Source of the DNA: Mactromeris polynyma | Taxonomy: Eukaryota > Mollusca > Bivalvia > Venerida > Mactridae | Direction of reading: 5' to 3' | DNA length: 64,000 bases | Assembly (NCBI GenBank): GCA_032209605.1 | Contig: JASFXZ010000045.1 | Location: forward strand, 124,001-188,000 | Shown here: positions 56,925 to 64,000 of the stretch, in pieces | Layout of the letters: each line of letters opens with the position of its first letter | Numbering within the stretch: the stretch's first letter is position 1 | The notes under the pieces: generated by a model | What the model saw: the letters and a program-made list of their open reading frames with translations, nothing else | The model's database searches: none | What the model was told of the DNA's origin: nothing | Position numbers and translations under genes: made by a program

Positions 56925-58153
56925 CTACAACGTTAAATATTCAAGAATATGAAAAAGTATTTTCTTTACAAATATTGGATATGTGTAATAAGTCAGTAAG
57001 TTTCATACAAGACTATGCTCTTCGTACAAGTCAGGCAGTTACTGATGCAGAAAATTCTTAATTGTGGAGTATAAAAGATGTAGGTGGTTTTATTATCATT
57101 ATTCAAAATGCAATTATTCATTTTTTATGATCAAACACACCAAAGTTTACCTTTTCTTTCTTCTTCTTCTTTTTCTTCTTCTCTCTATCCTTACCTCCAT
57201 CACTACCATCAGTCACACTTTGACCTTTTTCTGCGACAGAAAAAAAGAACAAAATTTAAGGATCTGTTGAAATTCCAGAACATGTCAAAATGTCAGGGAT
57301 ATCTCAATATTTCATAAACATGATAACATTTCAACGATATGTCAACATGTCAATGATATATTAACATTTGAGCGTTGCTATGGGATTTACGACCTCTTCT
57401 GTAGGTGACGTCATTTCAAGAAAACACAACATGTGATGTCACTATTTGCAAGCAGGACACAATATTTACTCAATATTTATATGGTCACTTCGTTTTCATA
57501 TTGCCATATGGGGCAAACATTGCTTACTGTCAGTACATGGTGACGTCACATGTGACATTTTTTTGGAACGAAGTCACTTAAAGAAGAGGTTGGAAATCGT
57601 ACAGCGGCACTAATTTCAAGATAGGTGAACATTGCAAGGATGTGTCAACATGTAAAAGATACCTAAAGAATACAAGGTTACGTTAACATTTCCAGGATAT
57701 GATAAAAGTACTAGGATATGTCAACATTTCTAACATGTGTTCCAACATGTCAAGATTACGTTAACATTTCAAGGATATGTGAACATCCAAGATACATACC
57801 CATTTAAACGATAGAAAACAAACAATCTTTACATAATCCAACAAACAGAAGTACATGTATAACACATTGTTCAACTCGGTTACATTGAGAGTAAGGCAAC
57901 AAAAACTGTATTAAGTCTAGTTTAGTAAAATGCATTGTCAAACCTTCGACACATGATCATTGATAAGAAATCATACAGACTTACTACTTGTCTTTTTTCT
58001 ATCAACACCATCACCGGATTCTGTTACTTCTCTCTTGTTTGTCTGAAATGAATACACACTTGTTAATGTCACCGTTCTTAACAGTTTTAGCTAAAAATTG
58101 AACAAAAATGGATAGTTTACCTTTCTGTGAGAAGTGTAATGTATATGGTAATT
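56724..58153 (-). CDS. Lysine-rich protein, last four exons; unrecognised
   Basis: On the minus strand four exons join in frame: 58121-58153, 57985-58042, 57151-57230, 56724-56924, stop TGA at 56726-56724. Acceptors are TTTCAG, TTTCAG, TCGCAG and TTGTAG; donors GTAAAC, GTAAGT and GTAAAC. The joined C-terminal 122 residues are strongly charged: RKTNKREVTESGDGVDRKK, REKKKKKKKKEK, NEVKKKKKKTDEMDK, then an acidic end MDDLEKFLTDEKSSS and GNYESF. Such low-complexity Lys/Glu tails occur in nucleolar and trafficking proteins, among others, and I cannot assign a family. Upstream exons were not found before 59.2 kb. The clean splice phases argue that it is real. Confidence 0.6.
57151..57230 (-). CDS. 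Lysine-rich protein, exon -2
   Basis: Acceptor TGTCGCAG, donor GAAAAG|GTAAAC. Encodes KGQSVTDGSDGGKDREK followed by a run of Lys. Confidence 0.6.
57290..57790. repeat. Degenerate ATGTCAACATTTCAAGGAT repeat
   Basis: Loose repetition of GATATGTCAACATGTCAA, AACATTTCCAGGATATG and similar phrases on both sides of an unrelated 230 bp insert (57365-57605). A decayed minisatellite in the lysine-rich gene's intron. Confidence 0.6.
57985..58042 (-). CDS. Lysine-rich protein, exon -3
   Basis: Acceptor CATTTCAG, donor AGTA|GTAAGT. Encodes TNKREVTESGDGVDRKKTS, phase 0 in, phase 1 out. Confidence 0.58.
58121..58153 (-). CDS. Lysine-rich protein, micro-exon
   Basis: 33 bp, NYHIHYTSHRK. Acceptor TGTTTCAG, donor AAAG|GTAAAC. 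Phase 0 on both sides, so it could be skipped without a frameshift. Confidence 0.5.
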
Positions 58154-58654
58154 CTGAAACAAAAGACAATCTTAATGCATTACTTAAGTCCTGTATTTAA
58201 GGTCAGAGCATCAAATTCATCATATCCAAATCTAATTACATTTACTGTAATTATACTTGAAAAAAGAAATGACCTTGATTTCATTACCAATCCTTCTTCA
58301 TTATGAAGAAAGGTTACATGGAACAATGACAATCATTTTGACAGACAGAAGAAAAACATAATGGCTCAAATCCTGAATGGTAAACTAACATTCCTGTTTA
58401 TTTTTCTACCAAGAACTTCACAGTGCTTATCTTTCCAAACAGTGCATCAATCACTGTCTTCACACGTAAGCATGTGATGATAAGAAAATCACAAGGTTAT
58501 TACGCAGCTCTATATTAGAATAGATAGTTCCCACATCTACAATATTTTACCTCCCTTGTTCTGAATATTCAGCCATTTTGATAGGCAAATTCCATAAAGT
58601 TTATAGGGAATATAATGTAAATGATGATAAAATAATCAAATATATATAAAACTA

Positions 58655-59234
58655 GAATGCGTCCATAGGACACAGATGCCCCCACTTGCAGCCTTTGTCA
58701 CAAAAGCAAATGCTATTATTCTGCTCATAGTTAGTGAATGGTTATCAAAATTACCAAGTGAACAACTGTACTGGGTATGGTGATAAGTCAAGGGCCATAA
58801 CTTTGCACTTACTGGACACAGGCAAACACGACACCCAAGATGCACAACTATACAGGTTGGTGAACATTCCTGTACAGTTTGGTGAGTGTAGCTGATATAC
58901 TGTTTGAGATATGCGCGACACAAAATTGCACGCTCTGTATGCTATATTTTCAATAAATCAAGGGCCATAACTTTGCACTTACTGGGCTCACCAAATTATG
59001 AAGGTGCAATATAACACTTGCATGGGAACATTTCTGTAAAGTCTTATAACTCTGGCTCAAATACTTTTTGAGATATGTGCGACACAATATTGCATACTCT
59101 TTAGGCTACATGTATATTTTTAATAAGTCAAGGGCCAAAACTTTGCACTTACTGGGCACAGTCAAACATGAAACCCCAGGTGCACAACTACACATGCTGT
59201 TGAACATTCCTGCAAAGTGTAATGACTCTGGCTC
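58655..59234. repeat. GGGCCATAACTTTG interspersed repeat, second copy
   Basis: Begins ACTAGAATGCGTCCATAGGA-CAC and follows the 21150 copy through CAGGTTGGTGAACATTCC and ATCAAGGGCCATAACTTTGC. Cut off on the right by the insertion at 59239. Confidence 0.88.
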
Positions 59235-59238
59235 ATAT

Positions 59239-61151
59239 ACACCCTTTCAATTATACCGTAAATAGAATTATCTGCCCTTCGATGACGTCATTAGAGGATA
59301 AACAATTACTATAACGGTAATATTTAGAGCGCAAAATGGCGACGTAACCAATTTTTCGGCGATGGAATGAAAGATAAGGTATGTTACAGATGTAATTTGT
59401 TTTAGGATGTATTTTGAGATATATAAAAAAACTTATACCTAATGGATTTTGCGAAATTGCTTTAGTTAGATGCTTAATATTTGTTTGTCACATAATTTTG
59501 CGACATAGCCTATTGGGAATTTTTATTTCACAAACTCAGTCGTTAATATGGACTTGGAACCGTATTTTGATGTTAATGTGAAATCGTACGCATGTCTGAA
59601 GAAGAACCATACATATTTTTCGTCATTTCAGTCTTGGACCGACATATGAAAGAACATGGATATAGCCAAAGACCTCAATGCCACAGATGCGCTACGCCAG
59701 ATATGGCGCATCGATACAATGTTATCAGCAGACGCACTGTCTAAAACAATATATTTATGTAAAAATAAAATATGAAACTCACTGTCTGTTTGGTTATTCC
59801 TACTCACATTAAATATATATTGTTTATAGTCACTTTTAAAAGAAATCTCTTCTGAAAACGGGACATAGCGCTATAATCCATAAATTATTTTTAGACGTCT
59901 TTCGTGGCTGGCTGGCCATTTAGTTTCAATGTTTAAACAATTTCTGTGTTCTCGTATGAATTGATAATTGACAGTTATTAATTGCCTTTCTTGTATTTTA
60001 ATTAATTTGATTGGTGGATGCCTATTGTTTTGCAATTCATAAACCACGCCCTCGGCAGATCAGTTCTACTGGTCACTACTGTAATTGAAAATTGCCCTAG
60101 GTGTCAGCTGTAAAAACACAAGAGTCATAAAACCCCAGGAGATCTTTATTATATGTGTTAATTCATATTGCTATTTCCTGTTTGATAGAATTAGTGCCTT
60201 TGATAATTGAAATGATTAGGTCATATCAGTCTGTGATCTCAATTTGTAATAAACACAATGAGATTACAACTGTCTGTCACCCAAAAATATTTATACTTCA
60301 AAGATTTAGCCAGCCTCTTCCGACATTTTTGAATGTTAATTCATGTTCAGAATTAAATTGATGCCAAAACCCTTGTCTCACACAGACAATAAAGACATTG
60401 ATTGACCTACTTAATTTATATTTTGCTGGGTAAAATAGACGACTTGTGTACACAAAACATGACATGCTGGCGTGATCTACATCATTTGTTTAGTTGATCT
60501 TTACACATTTACATGATTATGTAAGCCTTGATTGTTTTTCACAGCAGCCTTTTTAAAATATTTTATTGACATGAAAGTGTATTAAGTACAATTATACTTC
60601 GATGAAAATATCAAAAAAATGAAGCGGAAAATTACCGACTTGTTTTGAAAAAGTTATGAAGCATTAATGCTCTGAAAATTTCTTTAACTGGGATTGTTTG
60701 ATCACCGTTTATGGAATAACTTTTAATATTAACCACATATTTTTTGAGGATTTGTCATCTTAAACGATTGCTTTTTGCATTGGGGTAAGTTAAATATATG
60801 GTACTTGTTGTGAAAATCAGAGAATTTATAGGAAACTAACCGCGAGTATGTGAAAAAATTACGCTCCCCGTGTGCAGCGTTAATTCGTTACCTATGATTT
60901 TTTGAATGCTGTTAATGCAAAAACTTTAATATATTGTAACCTAATACTTTCTCTATAGCTCTACTTTAACAAATAAAATGTCCGATATCTACGAAAACAT
61001 TAATAAATTTGCGCAACGCATAAACTGTTGTTGATGTGCAGCGTAAGTAAGCAGACTGGCCGTTTTGGAAATATTTTTATCCTCGCATTACGTCACGTCC
61101 GGTAGGGGACGCAACTCTTATGCGACTTTAATCGATTAATTGAAAGGGTGT
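59239..61151. mobile_element. 1.9 kb DNA-transposon-like element, TIR and TSD intact
   Basis: Perfect 15 bp terminal inverted repeats, ACACCCTTTCAATTA at 59239-59253 and its complement at 61137-61151. Flanked by the direct repeat ATAT at 59235-59238 and 61152-61155, a likely target duplication. Subterminal GACGTCATTAGAGGAT and the complement of ATCCTCGCATTACGTCAC are also similar. No long open frame, so non-autonomous or decayed. Confidence 0.82.
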
Positions 61152-64000
61152 ATATCACCTACTGAAAACATTAAATATGATGCATTTTTTTTTGGAATCG
61201 TTTATTTCAATAAAATCTTATGTACAATACAGAATAATTTGTCATATCAACAACATATAACAATAATTGTAACATTTTTTTGGAAATATGATCTTTCGTA
61301 CCATGAAGCATGTAAGAAGGTAGGTGATATGTTTTAAGTAATAACATCGAATATGTTTATCTAGTATGAAACGAAAGTAATAGATTAACAAGATGTATCA
61401 TATATTTTATGCACATGCTATTGGCCAACAGGTCGTTCAGTAATGAACATTGCGTATAGTTCACATTTTAAACAGAGAAAGAACACTTAAACCAATACTG
61501 AGTAACATACTGCCAAATAAATGACCCCTTGTGTTGGAATTACATTAACTATCACCAATATATATAACAATAGATGCGTCCTTAGGATAGGGATGCTCCC
61601 GTTGAATAGAAGGCAAATATTTTGTTTGTAAAAACTAAATAATTTTGAAGCAATATGAATTGAATTCATCCACCCTTTCAACCGTTATTAATCGGAAATC
61701 AACTTTTGCACAAGTGCACGCATGGACGGACGGACAGGGGTAACACGTTATGCTCATTTACAAGTATTTGAATGGCAGGGGCATAAGAAGGCATGAGCCA
61801 GATATGTGTGCTTTACAATACATAAAGCTATCTATTCAAAACTATCGCCATGATGCCTTTCACACCTTTCTTAAGCGAACTGAAAGACAAAAACTGTTAT
61901 CTAGTTTTTTAATTTATTTTGTTGGTGTTTTTCTTAAGATCTATAATCATGTTAGAACGGTGAATTTTCTGGTGGAAAATATACAACCTATGACATGTTG
62001 ATCAGCAGGAAAGAGGTGCTTAACAAGCACTAGAAAAATAGCAAAAGAACAATCAATACCAATTCTAGTGACATATCTCGAAAACAGTTTTACACACATA
62101 CAACAATTCCTGACTTTGCCCTACCGAATGAATGTTTCTTTATTGCTGGACAAAACTAATATAATATGTAAATTAATTTAAGTGCTTCATAAATAATATC
62201 AATTGTCGGTAGCGCCAGTTGAGTAATAAGCATGACAAAACACTTTACGTCTTGAAGTACTGTTGAACTGTAGACGAGGTGAAAGCGTAAATTCAACTTT
62301 TAATTTAGTAAAATGAAGCATATGATATGTATATTTGGCTGTTCATCTGTACTTGTTTTAGTTGCACTTACGAAATATTGCTACTCAAATAGTCACGGTA
62401 CTTTTGGAAAATATGAGTATGGGATATGCCCGGCAGAGGAAAGTAAATTTAGGGAGTTTACGAAAATATCAATTCATGACTGTGTGAAGAAATGTGCAGT
62501 GAGACCGACTTGTAAAGTCGTAGGATATAATCGGTTGTTTAAGACATGTTCGTTGCATCTCGAAACATCAAAAGAGTTTGTCGAAAATCCCCGATGTGTA
62601 CGAATAAAGATGGATACGGTGAATATTGCACAGGTATGTAAGGAAAGGTATTATTATGGTCATCATCATCACCATTTTAACTTTCATATCACCAATCGTT
62701 ATCGCCATATTATCAATACCTTCTACATATTTTGTATGCGTGGTCATCACAATCACAGTAATCGTAGACATTGTCGTCGGTGTTTATTTTGTCAATGTCA
62801 TTGCCACCTTCACAGCTATGGTCCTCACCATATGTTTGACAATATTTGTCATCTCCATCACACGCGATATAATTATTGCATTTGTAATCATAATTTAGCC
62901 AATGGTATCGTCATTGTTAATAAAAAAAGTGTGCTGACTTTGTTGCGACCTTAATTGCTCGAATTAGTGTTTTCAAAGCAAACCAATTTATCGTCAACAT
63001 CGTCATTGCTACATGCCTTTCATTTGCTAGCGTTATCCACGCATTAATAGTGTCTGCCTAAATTGGTTTCGCCAATTACGTTGACTTCGCCATTGTCGTT
63101 GACATCGCTTTTGCTGTTGTCATTGTCAGATTCATCGCCAATGATATTGTCGTCGCCATAACTGGCAATGACTTTAATAGTTGTAACCACTGTACTTGTA
63201 TACTCTCTGTATGTTAATCTTCGTTTCTTTCAATGTTATTGTCTTAAAAAGATAAAATATTCATAATTTGTAATATATAGTACTGCAAAACAACTAAAGT
63301 ACTGCTTATGGAATCTGTTGTCTAATCTCTCTCTATTTATACATGTATATGTATTCTTTAATTCTATATATGTTCATGTTCTTCTCTGTTTAACATTTCC
63401 GCCCACTAGAGGACAATAATCTGTAAATATTATGCCTGAATAAACTGAATTGAATTGAACTGTAAAGGTGCATCATTTGCAGTTGTCTCTAATCAGTCAC
63501 TAGGTCATGGATGATCCATTTAAACGATAGGAAGCACTAATTAGTACAATTAATAATATAGTACAAATGTACAATGTGTTGTGTTATACTTATAAAAATA
63601 TACATGTACATCATTGAATTATCTAAATGAATAATATGGTTTCAAATAATGACCACTGAAATATTTGAATTTCTTGTTTGTTAATTAATCCTCTACAAAA
63701 ATAATGGTTTCCCCGTGTACGACAAACAACAGGATTGTTTGGGTGAATGGGTGAATGACGGTCACGTTGTGCACTTCTATCATATAAACTTTCGTGATCT
63801 CGCATTTTGAATACATGTAATTCCATAATGTGTAATTTATATACTGGCATATGGAGCTGAAGTGTCGGACAGTTTCGGGACATCTACAAATACAGCTTAA
63901 AGGGGGGGATTAGTTTTAGAAACCTAACATTTAAATCCATATAATAAAATAAATGCAGCAGTTTTACTCAATTATTTAATACCATATTGTAATGATAAAA
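61152..64000 (+). repeat. Segmental duplication, copy B (runs off window)
   Basis: Matches 36719-40032 with small indels and lacks the 430 bp block of copy A near 37515-37945. The last bases, ACCATATTGTAATGATAAAA, still match copy A at about 40013-40032, so the duplication continues past the window. Confidence 0.93.
62313..62633 (+). CDS. First exon of a paralogous PAN-domain lectin gene
   Basis: 107 residues with the same signal peptide and PAN/apple domain as the gene at 38346. The only protein differences are one inserted Met (position 4) and Tyr to Phe in KEF(V)ENPRC. Donor ACAG|GTATGT is identical. No later exon is in the window. The open frame that runs past the donor to 62954 (213 codons in all) is a His/Cys-rich read-through of intron sequence and differs in frame from copy A. 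Confidence 0.8.

Overview
The window looks like an animal nuclear genome, most likely a mollusc and probably a bivalve. It is AT-rich, has long introns with GT-AG ends, and is crowded with miniature inverted-repeat elements, tRNA-headed SINEs and the GGGCCATAACT interspersed repeats familiar from bivalve genomes. Three spliced genes can be rebuilt almost base by base from exon phase, a fourth in part, and the first exon of a fifth lies at the right edge. REGION 1 (1-8.3 kb): no gene found. It holds a stack of unrelated minisatellites (33, 36, 22/44 and 62 bp units). REGION 2 (8.36-12.43 kb, plus strand): the 3' part of a WIP/verprolin-family gene (WASP-interacting protein), ending in a WASP-binding motif. 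One proline-rich exon has been expanded by an in-frame 33 bp repeat. REGION 3 (15.97-22.89 kb, minus strand): a complete seven-exon GCLM gene, the modifier subunit of glutamate-cysteine ligase; the predicted protein has 267 residues. It is convergent with the WIP gene. REGION 4 (23.83-36.09 kb): a 12.3 kb foldback-like structure. Its inverted ends are tandem arrays of a 120 bp monomer (about 23 copies on the left, 9 inverted copies on the right). The 8 kb interior holds a broken I/jockey-type LINE and a 231 bp hairpin element, but no transposase that I can see. REGION 5 (36.72-51.99 kb, plus strand): an eight-exon gene for a predicted 555-residue secreted protein with the order signal peptide, PAN/apple, short Cys-rich linker, Sushi, F-type (fucolectin) domain, PAN-like, C-type lectin-like. 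All introns after the first are phase 1, the hallmark of exon shuffling. It looks like a modular recognition protein of innate immunity, although both lectin domains have altered ligand motifs. REGION 6 (52-59.2 kb): tandem poly(A)-signal repeats just past the lectin gene, MITEs, and the last four exons of an unrecognised lysine-rich protein on the minus strand. REGION 7 (59.24-64 kb): a 1.9 kb element with 15 bp terminal inverted repeats and an ATAT target duplication, then a second, nearly identical copy of the lectin gene's upstream region and first exon. This copy runs off the window, so a paralogous lectin gene probably follows. A recurring theme is that tandem repeats here copy RNA-processing signals: 5' splice sites in the WIP and lectin genes and poly(A) signals after the lectin gene.
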